Part shown: positions 36,301-44,466 of the stretch, piece after piece
Layout: each line of letters opens with the position of its first letter
Position numbering within the stretch: the first letter of the stretch is position 1
Source: Apostichopus japonicus
Taxonomy: Eukaryota; Echinodermata; Holothuroidea; Aspidochirotida; Stichopodidae
Reading direction: 5' to 3'
Length of the DNA: 64,000 nt
NCBI RefSeq assembly: GCF_037975245.1
Contig: NC_092567.1
Span: forward strand, 19,286,876-19,350,875
Notes under the pieces: generated by a model
Told to the model about the DNA's origin: nothing
What the model saw: the letters and a program-made list of their open reading frames with translations, nothing else
The model's database searches: none
Translations under genes and position numbers: made by a program

Positions 36301-38421
36301 TTGATCATATGCTGTGTAGTACATACAACTAGAGGACAGATTCCATTTGCAGACTGACATATGACGGCTGTACAGCCACACACAGACATGCTCATAGCAC
36401 AAACATGCCTGTTCTTCATCAACAAGTTCAAGGCATGAAAGATGCTGTCCGTTCATTTAATATAACATCCAATGCAGTTTCCGTACTTATTGTTCAAGAC
36501 AGCCCTGTACAACAGTATACAGACATTTGTGTAGCACGTACGTTTAGATAAAGGCAAAAGTGCTCGGTTCAAAAGATTCCAAATCATCAATTGATTTATA
36601 CAGGTAAATAAATTAAAAAAAAAAAAAAAAAAATCAGTTTATTGGTTAACTTTTTTTGTAAGAATTTGAATTTCTGTTAACGTTTAGATTTTCATTGTGG
36701 TACATCCGTTGAGAATGAGATGATGGGCACTGCGTCAGGGATTACCGTCTACAAGAACGACCTTTACTGGATCGACAAAGACAGCAACGTGATAGCGACG
36801 AGGGACATCTATGGACGAGGCAAAGTCACCAACTTTCGAGAAAATATGGTTGGACTATCAGATCTGAAAGCAGTGACAGAGAATATTAAAAGTAAGTTTG
36901 ATATCATCATGCATTATTTCATATATGCTCTGATCTAAACAAAACAAGACATTTATGACATTTTGAATACATTACTTTACTGGGACTTACCAAATAATGA
37001 TACTTCCTGTTTGTATATTAATGCCTACTTTGTTAGTAGTGTTGTGTTGTTTAAGCACGCTCTGACTCGATGAAGATTACAAGGAGTTATAGAACTGGAT
37101 TAAACGTTGTGTCTCCATGAGACTGCATATGCCATATTTTCCTCGTCTTATTGGTGGCAGCATTTAACAATAGCTACGAGTACAATAATCGGTTACGACA
37201 CAAATAATTTATCTAGTAACACTATTAAATTGCAATGCTATGGATGGAGAAGGGAAAGATGATGCTTTGCTGGTAGGGGAAGGGGCAAGGGGAAGAGGGG
37301 GGGCTTTGATCTAGGGGTACTCCTATTCTTATGTTTCTATTTTTCTCATTTAATTTTACATTGTTTAGTGATTTATTTTGCGACTGAATGTTAGAAAAGT
37401 GGGGCAACAACTTTGGGGCCCCTACGGTACAAGGTTACCTTTGCTTGGGTGGGGATCGCATAATCCAAATCCTATATTTAATAGGACAGTATGGTGGAAA
37501 GGACACTATTGTCAACATTACTGTCTGTCCATTTTTCGAACACTGTTACTGTTGGGAGGACTGTGGGCCAAACCATGACTGTATATTAGGTCACCCTACA
37601 GTTATCCTTTTATCTGCAAACAATTCTTAATCCAATTGATCAAACGTGGGGGTGGGGGTGGGGGGGTGGGGGGAGGTGGTGAAGATAATTTAAGCCTTTT
37701 GACATTCCAATTCATCTTTCTAAATTAGTTATTATAAACTGTTTTATAATAATTTGTTATGAATGCATCCAATTGTTACATATGCATTAGTAAGCTAGCT
37801 CTTAATTAACGTATTTAATTGATCTAACTTTTGTTATCATCGTTATTTATTAGGAAGTCACCTTTGTTATAATGGAGGAGGTTGCTCCCATCTCTGCATC
37901 ATAAATATTCATGAAGAAATCCAGTGTTCCTGTCCAAAGTATTTGACCTTAGCAGCTGATGGCAGGACATGCAAGGGTAAGTCACCTTAACAACATATTC
38001 GAAAATTATTTCTGATAACAAATTTAAGTTATGTTCCAGAACTAATAGTCTTCATTTTATCTTCTTATTTTATAAAGTGAAGAAATGGCTGAGTTCAGCC
38101 TATTTTGTAACAACTTTCTGTAAAAATTTAGATGGCAACATACAGAAACGTTGTACTCTCAGCCGAAGCCAAAATGAATTAATGGGGTCACACATCTGGG
38201 GTCTATGCATGCTAAGTTCTTCAATACCGCCCTCATTACCCTTTCGAGACATTTCATACTGTAGTTTTGATTGTTCTTTTGTTTATATAGTTCCAACAAG
38301 TTGTGGGGAAGGACAGTTTGAATGCACATCTGGTATTGTCGTCTGCATTCCTCTGATGTGGAGGTGCGACCAGATGGAGGAGTGTGCCGATGGATCGGAT
38401 GAGGTTGGATGCCAAACATAG
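14984..38421 (+). CDS. LRP6: LRP5/6-like Wnt co-receptor, ectodomain only (18 exons, 5' exon missing)
   Basis: Spliced gene read from homology and GT/AG sites. The exons are 14984-15395, 16511-16914, 17443-17574, 18447-18647, 19738-19933, 20094-20341, 21022-21159, 21879-22171, 22598-22824, 24032-24213, 25309-25512, 26852-26998, 32387-32595, 33928-34136, 34934-35121, 36688-36891, 37854-37976 and 38291-38421. All junctions keep frame and give about 1281 residues, close to the same stretch of human LRP6. Domain order is four YWTD six-bladed propellers, each followed by an EGF module, then one LDLa. The family binds Wnt and Dickkopf with Frizzled at the plasma membrane and signals through a cytoplasmic PPPSPxS tail. 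Here no signal-peptide exon, second or third LDLa, transmembrane helix or tail is visible. The frame ends at TAG 38419-38421. The ectodomain assignment is secure. LRP5 versus LRP6 cannot be separated, and invertebrates usually carry one LRP5/6. Whether the product is truncated, soluble or continued elsewhere is open. Confidence 0.9.
16511..16914 (+). CDS. LRP6: LRP5/6-like exon 3: propeller 1, remaining blades
   Basis: Acceptor ag at 16509-16510, donor gtacac at 16915 (phase 1). It encodes [32 protein letters not shown] and LFWSDW, ending in FAEERQPLP (human FSQQRQPNAT). The YWTD positions are Phe-rich variants (FWVD, FWGD, FWSD) but the aromatic-Trp-x-Asp pattern is intact. One exon closes the first propeller, as in vertebrate LRP5/6. 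Confidence 0.93.
17443..17574 (+). CDS. LRP6: LRP5/6-like exon 4: EGF-like module 1
   Basis: Acceptor tag at 17440-17442, donor gtgagt at 17575, phase 1 on both sides, so the module is symmetric. It encodes [18 protein letters not shown], then [11 protein letters not shown] and GTCAE. The six cysteines match the EGF module of human LRP6 (NPCGIDNGGCSHLCL, YQCACPTG). The second Gly of the usual NGGC is Tyr here (NGYC). Confidence 0.92.
18447..18647 (+). CDS. LRP6: LRP5/6-like exon 5: propeller 2, first blade
   Basis: Acceptor cag at 18444-18446, donor gtaaaa at 18648 (phase 1). It encodes [17 protein letters not shown] and [16 protein letters not shown], matching human LLLARRTDLRRISLDT and AIDYDPVEGYIYWTD. 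A family 1 TTAA element begins only 55 bp after the donor. Confidence 0.92.
18703..19077 (+). mobile_element. Family 1 TTAA element in LRP intron 5
   Basis: 375 bp with intact TTAA on both ends, starting TTAAAGGCATTGAAGACTC and ending GAGTCTTCACACCCTTTAA. It lies 55 bp after the exon 5 donor. The ORF inside is not a gene. Confidence 0.92.
19295..19535. repeat. AT-rich degenerate TAATATGTA tract
   Basis: About 240 bp of drifting TAATATGTAA/TGTAATATA words in LRP intron 5. It produces a Tyr/Ile-rich minus-strand ORF with no meaning. Confidence 0.8.
19738..19933 (+). CDS. LRP6: LRP5/6-like exon 6: propeller 2, blade with LYWTDT
   Basis: Acceptor cag at 19735-19737 and donor gtaaga at 19934 (phase 2). 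It encodes [33 protein letters not shown] and [12 protein letters not shown], one of the best conserved blades of the family (human [20 protein letters not shown]). Confidence 0.95.
20094..20341 (+). CDS. LRP6: LRP5/6-like exon 7: propeller 2, central blades
   Basis: Acceptor cag at 20091-20093, donor gtgagt at 20342 (phase 1). It encodes [50 protein letters not shown] and HIFGFSLGG. The second YWTD position has lost its Asp (IMWGTA; human IYWGDA). Otherwise it is close to human LRP6. Confidence 0.94.
21022..21159 (+). CDS. LRP6: LRP5/6-like exon 8: propeller 2, last blade
   Basis: Acceptor cag at 21019-21021, donor gtaagt at 21160 (phase 1). It encodes [21 protein letters not shown] and [10 protein letters not shown] (human DYVYWTDWQRRSIERVHK, LPDLMGLKAT). 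It leads straight into the second EGF module in the next exon. Confidence 0.94.
21879..22171 (+). CDS. LRP6: LRP5/6-like exon 9: EGF-like module 2 fused to start of propeller 3
   Basis: Acceptor tag at 21876-21878 and donor gtatgt at 22172, ending in phase 0. It encodes [20 protein letters not shown] and [11 protein letters not shown], followed by [16 protein letters not shown] and RVYWSSP. EGF and first propeller blade share one exon, as in human LRP6. The propeller part is weak: the last YWTD is YWSS, and 'ADNQ' replaces the human SRRADIRR region. Confidence 0.9.
22190..22225. repeat. (GT)n-rich microsatellite just after LRP exon 9
   Basis: GTATGTGTGTGTGTGTGTGT tract starting 20 bp after the exon 9 donor. 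Such tracts can bind splicing factors, but no effect can be read here. Confidence 0.85.
22598..22824 (+). CDS. LRP6: LRP5/6-like exon 10: propeller 3 blades
   Basis: Acceptor cag at 22595-22597, donor gtaagt at 22825 (phase 2). It encodes [43 protein letters not shown] and DPKNG. Human LRP6 has TISRAFMNGSALE, AVDWLGKNLYWADTG and IEVSKLDGQHRQVLV in the same place. Confidence 0.93.
23450..23755. mobile_element. Dispersed repeat family R3, copy 2 (LRP intron 10)
   Basis: Matches 4285-4605 through CTCCCTAGATCGCCGGAAAT, AATAAATAGGTGTCATCGCC, CAGTCCATTTGAGTC and the GGGGGGGC..CCGCCCCC hairpin. Small deletions distinguish the copies. Confidence 0.75.
24032..24213 (+). CDS. LRP6: LRP5/6-like exon 11: propeller 3 blades
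   Basis: Acceptor cag at 24029-24031, donor gtaaaa at 24214 (phase 1). It encodes [38 protein letters not shown] and IESCDMSG. The first blade is canonical (FWTDW). The second has lost the T-D of YWTD (YWVV), as other blades of this propeller have. Confidence 0.92.
24916..25060 (-). mobile_element. Retroposon 3'-end remnant
   Basis: ATAATAATAACAATAATAAT followed by ATTTATAATTTGC and GGCGCAG. This resembles the ATT-repeat tail of SINE/LINE copies read on the minus strand. Similar remnants occur at 26446-26580 (minus) and 32905-32945 (plus). Confidence 0.45.
25309..25512 (+). CDS. LRP6: LRP5/6-like exon 12: propeller 3, last blade (diverged)
   Basis: Acceptor tag at 25306-25308 and donor gtgaga at 25513 (phase 1). 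It encodes [20 protein letters not shown], then [17 protein letters not shown]. The human counterpart reads [17 protein letters not shown] and SGQNRTIIQGHLDYVMD, so the YWTD core is replaced by LFANS while the QNRT motif stays. The 3' end and donor lie in the first unit of a six-unit tandem array (25481-26316) that repeats the exon end and its GT. Confidence 0.85.
25481..26316. repeat. Tandem array, six units of about 139 bp, overlapping the LRP exon 12 donor
   Basis: Units carry CCATCCGTCTTTACAACC, ATGTGAGATCTGGCAG, then GTGAAAGTCCTGGTATATGG and ACTTGGCC.ATATGGTATTC. Donor-like GT dinucleotides lie at 25513 (the real one), 25653, 25790, 25929, 26068 and 26208, spaced 137-140 bp. Unit 2 has GTGATA; the others keep GTGAGA. 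Confidence 0.93.
26852..26998 (+). CDS. LRP6: LRP5/6-like exon 13: EGF-like module 3
   Basis: Acceptor tag at 26849-26851, donor gtaagt at 26999, phase 1 on both sides. It encodes [33 protein letters not shown]. All six cysteines of the EGF module are present. The loop between the fourth and fifth ([12 protein letters not shown]) is longer than in human LRP6. Confidence 0.92.
27101..27138. repeat. 13-bp hairpin followed by T run
   Basis: AAAACCTGCCGTT (27101-27113) and AACGGCAGGTTTT (27121-27133) are exact complements with a 7-nt loop, then more T. In a bacterium this would be read as a terminator; here it lies in LRP intron 13. Confidence 0.85.
28733..28975 (+). mobile_element. Family 2 TTAA element, degraded copy
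   Basis: Matches 11582-11849 through AATATGCTAGATATTCAA.TA, TGGTCACCTTTG, GAGTAAAGACCTC.AGGAAAG and ATAATTTGGGGCCTATAC. The terminal TTAA motifs are mutated. Confidence 0.8.
32387..32595 (+). CDS. LRP6: LRP5/6-like exon 14: propeller 4, first blade
   Basis: Acceptor cag at 32384-32386 after a long C-rich tract. The donor gtttgt at 32596 (phase 0) is weak for this gene. It encodes [40 protein letters not shown] (human [24 protein letters not shown]). It follows the longest intron in the gene (5.4 kb). Confidence 0.92.
33080..33380 (+). mobile_element. tRNA-derived SINE (family S1), nearly full length
   Basis: The A-box side is GGCGGTGGCATTTGAAGCAA, the B-box-like stretch is GGGTTGGATCCC (33159-33170). 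The body has CATCTGAAAGGACTTTC and the tail core CCACATTTGTGATCGCTTAG, then (ATT)n. It sits in LRP intron 14. Confidence 0.8.
33928..34136 (+). CDS. LRP6: LRP5/6-like exon 15: propeller 4 blade
   Basis: Acceptor cag at 33925-33927, donor gtaagc at 34137 (phase 2). It encodes [47 protein letters not shown] (human [47 protein letters not shown]). The YWT core is replaced by LIFSD. Confidence 0.9.
34934..35121 (+). CDS. LRP6: LRP5/6-like exon 16: propeller 4 blades
   Basis: Acceptor tag at 34931-34933, donor gtatgt at 35122 (phase 1). It encodes [20 protein letters not shown] and [15 protein letters not shown], ending EICNVEG. The human counterpart has SPKIERAALD and ALDSRLGKLFWADSD. The conserved SPKI motif anchors the alignment. 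Confidence 0.9.
35262..35445 (-). mobile_element. SINE family S3, copy 1 (LRP intron 16)
   Basis: On the minus strand: B-box-like GGTTCGAACC, GAGTCACTCCCAAATTAATG, CGTCCAGTTACAGAG, ATAATCATGGACGTTAAATA, GACTGACTTCGGTCGGCTTG and CTGCTTGCAGGAGGAT. It aligns along its whole length with 44608-44824. Confidence 0.85.
36024..36230. repeat. Two tandem units of 106 bp (LRP intron 16)
   Basis: ACATACATTATTTATAACAT starts at 36024 and 36130. The units are nearly identical through TGCATGTTTGGACACGGACC, so the duplication is recent. Confidence 0.9.
36688..36891 (+). CDS. LRP6: LRP5/6-like exon 17: propeller 4, last blade
   Basis: Acceptor tag at 36685-36687, donor gtaagt at 36892 (phase 1). It encodes [41 protein letters not shown] (human [41 protein letters not shown]). 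LYWIDK and LSD are exact matches to the human propeller 4 closing blade. Confidence 0.93.
37854..37976 (+). CDS. LRP6: LRP5/6-like exon 18: EGF-like module 4
   Basis: Acceptor tag at 37851-37853, donor gtaagt at 37977, phase 1 on both sides. It encodes [39 protein letters not shown]. It is shorter between the first two cysteines than human (HPCAQDNGGCSHIC) but keeps six cysteines. Confidence 0.92.
38291..38421 (+). CDS. LRP6: LRP5/6-like terminal exon 19: LDL-receptor class A module 1, then TAG
   Basis: Acceptor tag at 38288-38290. It encodes [39 protein letters not shown] and then TAG (38419-38421). All six cysteines and the acidic calcium cage (D..D..DGSDE) are present, so LDLa1 is complete. 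The stop is followed at once by GTACAA, so TAG|GTACAA looks like a splice donor with a stop as its last codon. Splicing there would not remove the stop. An earlier donor at GAG|GTTGGA (38404) would keep the frame open but lose the sixth Cys unless the next exon restores it. Confidence 0.88.
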
Positions 38422-38529
38422 GTACAATTAACTTCTTTCTTCACATCAATTAAAATCCTATCGCTCTGAGTCATTTGAAAGAGAGGGCACTGCAAAAGAT
38501 TTGCAATTGGACTGGCCGATCCGGTATCC

Positions 38530-38535
38530 AATAAA
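38530..38535 (+). promoter_or_regulatory. Candidate poly(A) signal of the LRP5/6-like transcript
   Basis: A canonical AATAAA lies 109 bp after the TAG that ends exon 19. It would give a very short 3' UTR and a real transcript end here. In AT-rich DNA such hexamers also occur by chance, so it supports but does not prove termination. Confidence 0.35.
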
Positions 38536-38837
38536 AAAAAGTGACAGATTATTTTGGCTCTGAAAAAAAAATTGCAGAGATTTTGGACTGCTTATCGACG
38601 TGGCTCCATGTAATTCGTGTTTTGGACGTACTAGCTGTGTACGTGTTTCACTATTTCGCGATACAAAATGCTACGAGGATGTGTTTTTTTCGATGATAAT
38701 ATAAAGATGCAGAAAATTCCAGCAATTTTTGCAGCGAAAAGCAATCGGCTTAAATATTTTGTCATACCATGATTTTTTGTTATTGAAAATATTTCCCTCC
38801 ATCTTCTCTTTGCACAACTAATAGATTCAATCCATGA

Positions 38838-39173
38838 TCAGTCCAGAGGACGATTCTCCATCTTCACTTTGAATGTCCGGATATCAGTACTGCTATAATT
38901 AAAATATGCTGCAAAGGGTCGAGCCTCGTTCACGGTGGAGAAGGCAAGGGGGGAATCAAGATCATGGTGTGGGACACTAGCGTAGTCTGGATCAGTACCA
39001 ACAATCCTGGCCTCCCTCACGACGAAGGTCGTGACCCTGCAAGGGCGATCAAAGGTTGTGCTGTGGACGCTCGTGGGATTAAGCATAAACTGGCGTAACA
39101 TACGGAGGAACGTACAGGACAAAACCCTCACAGTTAAATGTAAACAATCATCATGACCTTTTTGCAATTGCAT
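38838..39173 (-). other. Unassigned 111-codon open frame with protein-like composition
   Basis: The frame contains TTFVVREARIVGTDPDYASV, HHDLDSPLAFSTVNEARPF and YSSTDIRTFKVKMENRPLD before a stop. Composition is balanced rather than low-complexity, and G+C is higher than its surroundings. I do not recognise a family. It may be an exon or relic of a mobile or host gene. No neighbouring exon could be linked. Confidence 0.25.
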
Positions 39174-39934
39174 AATGTTCTTTTGTTCATAGGCTGATCG
39201 ATCCCCCTTGCGTTCTCATATGTAGAAGTTTCAGGGGTCAGTTGTATTTACTCTCCAGGGAAAAAGCAGGATTCTGGTTCTTCTTGCATTCACAGATGTG
39301 AACAAGGCTCTTGTTCACATCTGAGAATTTTGCAAGGAGGATGAGAATGTTGCTTGATTGTTGCTTTGATTGGTTTATACAGTCAATGCAAACAACCTGC
39401 TTGGTTTCAGTTATTATACAACTGAAAATATATTTAACAGAAGTTTATAAGAACTTTTATTTTCACTGCAGCAGCTACCAGAGTTTTTTATGATTATAAA
39501 TCATCATAAATACTTTTCTAATATAATATTTCTTCATATTTTAATACTGTAAATTTCAGCTAGGCTTATATACTGATGGTGCTGTAACCAAGACAACGAA
39601 ATGCTGCATTTTATCATATATTCCATTAATTATTCAACTTGTAAATGTGTTCAAATGACAATTGGTTTATCACTCTGTGAAAATATCTGGTGATGTGTAA
39701 GTATTCTTTTACAATGAAAAAAGCAAAAACAAAGATATTTTAAATGCAAAGCTTTTCCTTCAATCTTTGTATTTCTTTGTGTGCTAAAATATATAAGTAA
39801 CTCTTTCAATTTTTAATTTCTGAGATGGATACAGGGTTTTTTCAAACTAGCTGAAAATTAAAACTTCAAGCTATTAACATGATCTAAAAATGGTGCCATG
39901 GTTTTCTGGATCAACCCTATACTAACATTATACC

Positions 39935-40302
39935 TTAAAGGCATTGAAGACTCGCCCCAAACCATGTGCGGCCATATGAAAAAGTTAACTTTCCGTTGCT
40001 TGCAAGTGAAGTTTTTCTCTTGTCGCTACAAAATGCAGACAGTAATGAAACATGATACCTTGTTATCTTTAGCTGGACCTGAGATGTCCATGGCTGTATC
40101 GTTTATACACTGTGCTGTGGGTATTGACCGCAGATGTATGTACTGACTGTACACGAGTGTCTTATTATCGACGGTAGCAAGCTGTGTGTGTATTTTCTGG
40201 GATCGATGGTGGTGTCTAACACTTCTGTTACACCTCATTCGAAACTAGGTCAGATTACCGGCATTAGAAGTTTCTTTTTGCGCAAGTCTTCACACCCTTT
40301 AA
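39935..40302 (+). mobile_element. Family 1 TTAA element
   Basis: 368 bp with TTAA on both ends, starting TTAAAGGCATTGAAGACTCG and ending AAGTCTTCACACCCTTTAA. It is intact by family standards. Confidence 0.92.
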
Positions 40303-41555
40303 AGATATGACAAACAAAGCAGAGGAAAATTACAAAGGTTTCAGATCCTAGTGGAGACTTTGACATCACAGATTTTAAAAAACTTATAGCTATTTAGACA
40401 AAAGTTTTAAACCAGGATTATGGATATCACCCAAAACAGAGCAAGATTTTGCTGTTTCGATTAAAGTTGTTCTGAAATTTCTTAACAGTGATCTCTATTA
40501 TAAACACTAAAGATATTGGTTAAGTTTGTAATTATATGGTATTGGCTAAGTATGAGCTGATGCAGGAGTTTAAACAGGATGGCGGGTGTGACCCTTGGGT
40601 CCTTGAAGTCTCATCCCATATGGGGCTTTGGGTTCTCCACCAGAAAAAATTAAAATACTAGATGGAAAATGGTAAATGTTAGGGCTGTCTATATAATTAG
40701 TGCTTTGGTTTCTGTGCTTTTGTACGTGGGATTGAAAAAGGGGATTTTCATCCCAATCACGCCTGGATCCAAACGAGTCAGCATGCTACGATGCGAATGA
40801 ACCCTTTGGACTTCTTTTGGCATTCCAGAGTTGCCAACTTCGGGATACATCTCTTTGCTGTATCAAGGAATCTATATCCAGAGGCATGCACAGGATTTCA
40901 AAGAAGGACACGGGGGGGGGGGGGGGGGAGGGATTCCACTTTCTTCTGACTGGTAACGGTAGGGGCCTGAACCAATATCATGGAAGTACCATAGGTGAAT
41001 CAAGGATTTTTTGAATAAAGAATGGGGGTAAAATTTTAGTCACATCAAATGGTGCATTCTGTGGCATGTTTAGCCTATAACTGAGATCTATATAATTAGT
41101 ATAGATCTAAATGAAAGGTGGTACTACTTTGTGTGAAGTTGAAAAGAGGGTGAAGGGCCCGGGGGGGGGGTGGGTGGTTCCCCATAGTAGTGATCAAATT
41201 CTCCCTGGCTAATTAATCCTCGATTGGCAGGTAGTATAGTGAGAACGGGTTTCTGTATCATATTCACAAGGGAATACAAATATACTGCCAAATTACACCT
41301 AAAGGTCAACTTTTAGAACATTATGAGTATAGATCTTCTACATGTTATAGTTACATGCTACATAAAACTATGCAATGGTCTGGGTTGCCTTTAGCTGTGC
41401 ATGAGCCTTATTGTGTGGACTTTCCATTTGTGGTTGTAAAAAGTCACAGCATGATTATTCAATTACTGTCTCTATGAACTAGTGGCAAGCAGATCAACTT
41501 GAAATTATTCAGTAACATTTTTATAAATATGGAGGTATATTCCTGGAATAGTTCA

Positions 41556-42318
41556 TATAAATCCCTTCCCCTCCTCGAATCCCTTCCACTTCTCGAACCC
41601 CTTCCACTTCTGGAACCCCTTCCCCTTCTCGAACCCCTCCCCCTTCTCGAACCCCTTCCCCTTCTCGAACCCCTTCCACTTCTCGAACCCCTTCCCCTTC
41701 TCGAACCCCTCCACTTCTCCAACCCCTTCCACTTCTCCAACCCCTTCCCCTTCTCCAACCCCTTCCCCTTCTCGAACCCCTTTCCCTTTTCTCGAACCTG
41801 TTCCCCTTCTCGAATCCGTTCCCCTTCTCGAACCCGTTCCCCTTCTCGAACCCCTTCCCCTTCTCGAACCCTTTCCCCTTCTCTCGAACCCTTCCCTTTC
41901 TCGCACCCGTTCCCCTTCTCGAACCCCTTCCCCTTCTCGAACCCGTTCCCCTTCTTGAACCCCTTCTCCAAACCTTCCCCTTCTCGAACCCCTTTCCCTT
42001 TTCTCGAACCCGTTCCCCTTCTCGAACCCGTTCCCCTTCTCGAACCCGTTCCCCTTCTCGAACCCCTTCCCCTTCTCGAACCCTTTCCCCTTCTCTCGAA
42101 CCCTTCCCCTTCTCGAACCCGTTCCCCTTCTTGAGCCCCTTCCCCTTCTCCAACTCCTTCCCCTTCTCGAACCCATTCCCCTTCTCGAACCCGTTCCCCT
42201 TCTCGAACCCTTCCACTTCTCGAACCCCTTCCCCTTCTTGAACCGCTTCTCGAACCCGTTCCCCTTCTCGAACCCCTTCCCCTTCTCCAACTCCTTCCAC
42301 TTCTCGAAACCTTCCCCC
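41556..42318. repeat. 18-bp minisatellite, roughly 42 units
   Basis: Unit CCCCTTCTCGAACCCSTT with drift to 17 bp and C/T variants; the + strand is almost pure pyrimidine except for the CGAA core. Long ORFs on both strands (Glu-Gly-Arg-Lys or Pro-Leu-Ser-Phe rich) are repeat translations, not genes. Confidence 0.95.
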
Positions 42319-43527
42319 GCTGTTGTACAAACCTATGCGGGTGTATGAGATGAGATTACGTAATATGAGCATGATGTCAGATTGTGTCAAAACGACTTGA
42401 GCAAGCTGGATATTTCAACTGGGATTCGTGCGCCGATTCGTACATGTGCTGTATACATTCGTAGACAACAATATCTGATCCTTCGAACCTGCAAATGGCT
42501 ATTTCCAAGGCTTGTCAGTGAATCGTACGTAAGATGGGTCATTCTTGTGTTAAGCATCATAAAATATTGCGACTTACTAAGTTAGAAACTTTTAGAGAAA
42601 GCTTTCCACCTTACAATTCTGATATTTCTCTTCGGTGTGAGGGATAGCCATATGTAATCTCCACGGATATTTTTACATTAGGCTAACCATGGAGGTCTGT
42701 TTTTACCTCCATGGGCTAACATAGGCTTAGGATCATAGATGTAGCAAAGGCAGTAACACTAGTTATAATTAGTAATACGAGTAGCTAGGTCTAGTCTAAT
42801 GCTCGTCATATTGCACTATTCCTAGCCTAGGCCTAGTTATATTGTTCCTAGGCCATGTTATTGCGAAAGTTTAGGCCATATGCATAACATTCAGTGCAGC
42901 CTATATAACTTAGGGCCTAGCCTAGGCCTAGTGAAACTGCAAAGATGTAGGCCCTGGTACGGCTATACTGTACTGGGTCAATAGCAGTGTTACGCTTAAC
43001 TGCAGATTACCCACCACCTAAGTAGTTCTACTTTGGTACCGGTTTGGCAGTCATGGTCACTAGATAGCCTATTGACCAATTGACATTGACAGTATTCTGG
43101 TAACTTCACACACTATCGACCCATTGAATTGACCGCGACTTTGAATCGACAAAGCCACGACTTTGACACTACTGTACTCTGGGCATAGTTTAGACACACG
43201 CTTATGACACTTTGATTTCACTGCGACAGAGAGATTAAATTCAACTTTGTTTATATTTGGAAGAGAGACATGAACACCGACGATGCAATGATTTCACTGC
43301 GAAGCCACAACATTGACTTTAGGCTACTTTTAACTTTACAGTGGTTATTTTGGTGTTTTATTGTGTTCATTTTGGTGTTTTTAAAGAGAGATGCACACTA
43401 ACGGTAAAAGCGCCTTGTTTTCACTGCAAATGCTCAAAGCCATGTACGTCATTAGAATTACTTTGGACTTTACTTTTGGAAGAGAGACTCTATGAACAAC
43501 AGCAGTGCAGTAGGCTACATTGGTCTG

Positions 43528-43912
43528 TTAAAGACATCAATTGAAGACTTGCCCCAGACCGTGTGCCGAGCTCTGAAAAAGTTAACTTTTCGTTGCTTGC
43601 AAGTGAAGTTTTCTGCTTTTCGCTGCAAAATGCAGACAGTAATGAAACGTGATACCTTGTTAACTTTTATCTAAACCTGAGGTGTCCAATGTGTTGTGTC
43701 CAATGTGTTGTGGGTACACTGTGTTGTGGGTATTGACCGTAGCTGCATGTATTGACTGTACACTAGTGTCTAAATACCAAAGGTAGCAAGCTGTGTGTGT
43801 ATATTTCTGGGATCGATGGTGGTCTCTAACACTTCTGTTGCACCTCATTTGAAATTAGGTCAGATAACCGGCATTAGACGTTTCTATTTGCGCGAGTCTT
43901 TACACCCTTTAA
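43528..43912 (+). mobile_element. Family 1 TTAA element upstream of NUP50
   Basis: 385 bp, TTAA on both ends (TTAAAGACATCAATTGAAGA ... GAGTCTTTACACCCTTTAA). It has a small duplication around GTGTTGTG at about 43690-43730. Confidence 0.88.
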
Positions 43913-44466
43913 TTTATATCATTGCCACACCCAAAAATGATGCATCGTTCTCATAATTCATATATGTGTGTCTCTATGCAAGGTGACCATGATGCCAGTG
44001 TTGTTTTAAAATGGTGTCTGCCCAGTTGCAGTGTATTCTGCAATTATTCTGATTTCAACAGGGACCATAATATTTTGAAAGAGAAAGTCTACCTGTCTTC
44101 AAAAGTGGTGGCCTTGTGGTTCAGTGATCATGGACCTTGGGAATTGCTGATAAATGTTAAATTGCGAAATATTTCAAAAATACTTTGCATGTTCCCAGTT
44201 CTTAGTGAGGGTATTTATTTTTGCAATTGGTAAAATTTCTGGAAAGATGACAACCAAACAGAAAAAAAATCTGTGTGAAAAGGTTGGATCCTTTTGATCA
44301 ATAGATGAAGATGGTTTGTCATTTGACCAAATGTCATTTACATAAATTCCATATATCTATATATTCTTTATTCGATGACAGATTTGAATCCCGTACTACA
44401 GAAGAAACTTGCCAGGCTACAGAAACTAAACCAGCAATACTACTGTACACTAATTAGAATATAAAC

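Larger units (their letters stand above)
38536..44466. other. Intergenic region between LRP5/6-like gene and NUP50
   Basis: No LDLa (C-x-DG-SDE), hydrophobic membrane segment or PPPSPxS-like exon can be read on the + strand in this 5.9 kb. It holds two family 1 elements, an 18-bp minisatellite and a SINE just inside NUP50. A minus-strand open frame at 38838-39173 is listed separately. The stretch 42770-42990 is rich in CCTAGGCCTA words. Confidence 0.6.

Noticed and set aside
41459-42390. Long ORFs of 170-289 aa on both strands
   Set aside because: They are translations of the 18-bp minisatellite in several frames, with no non-repeat domain and no splice signals.
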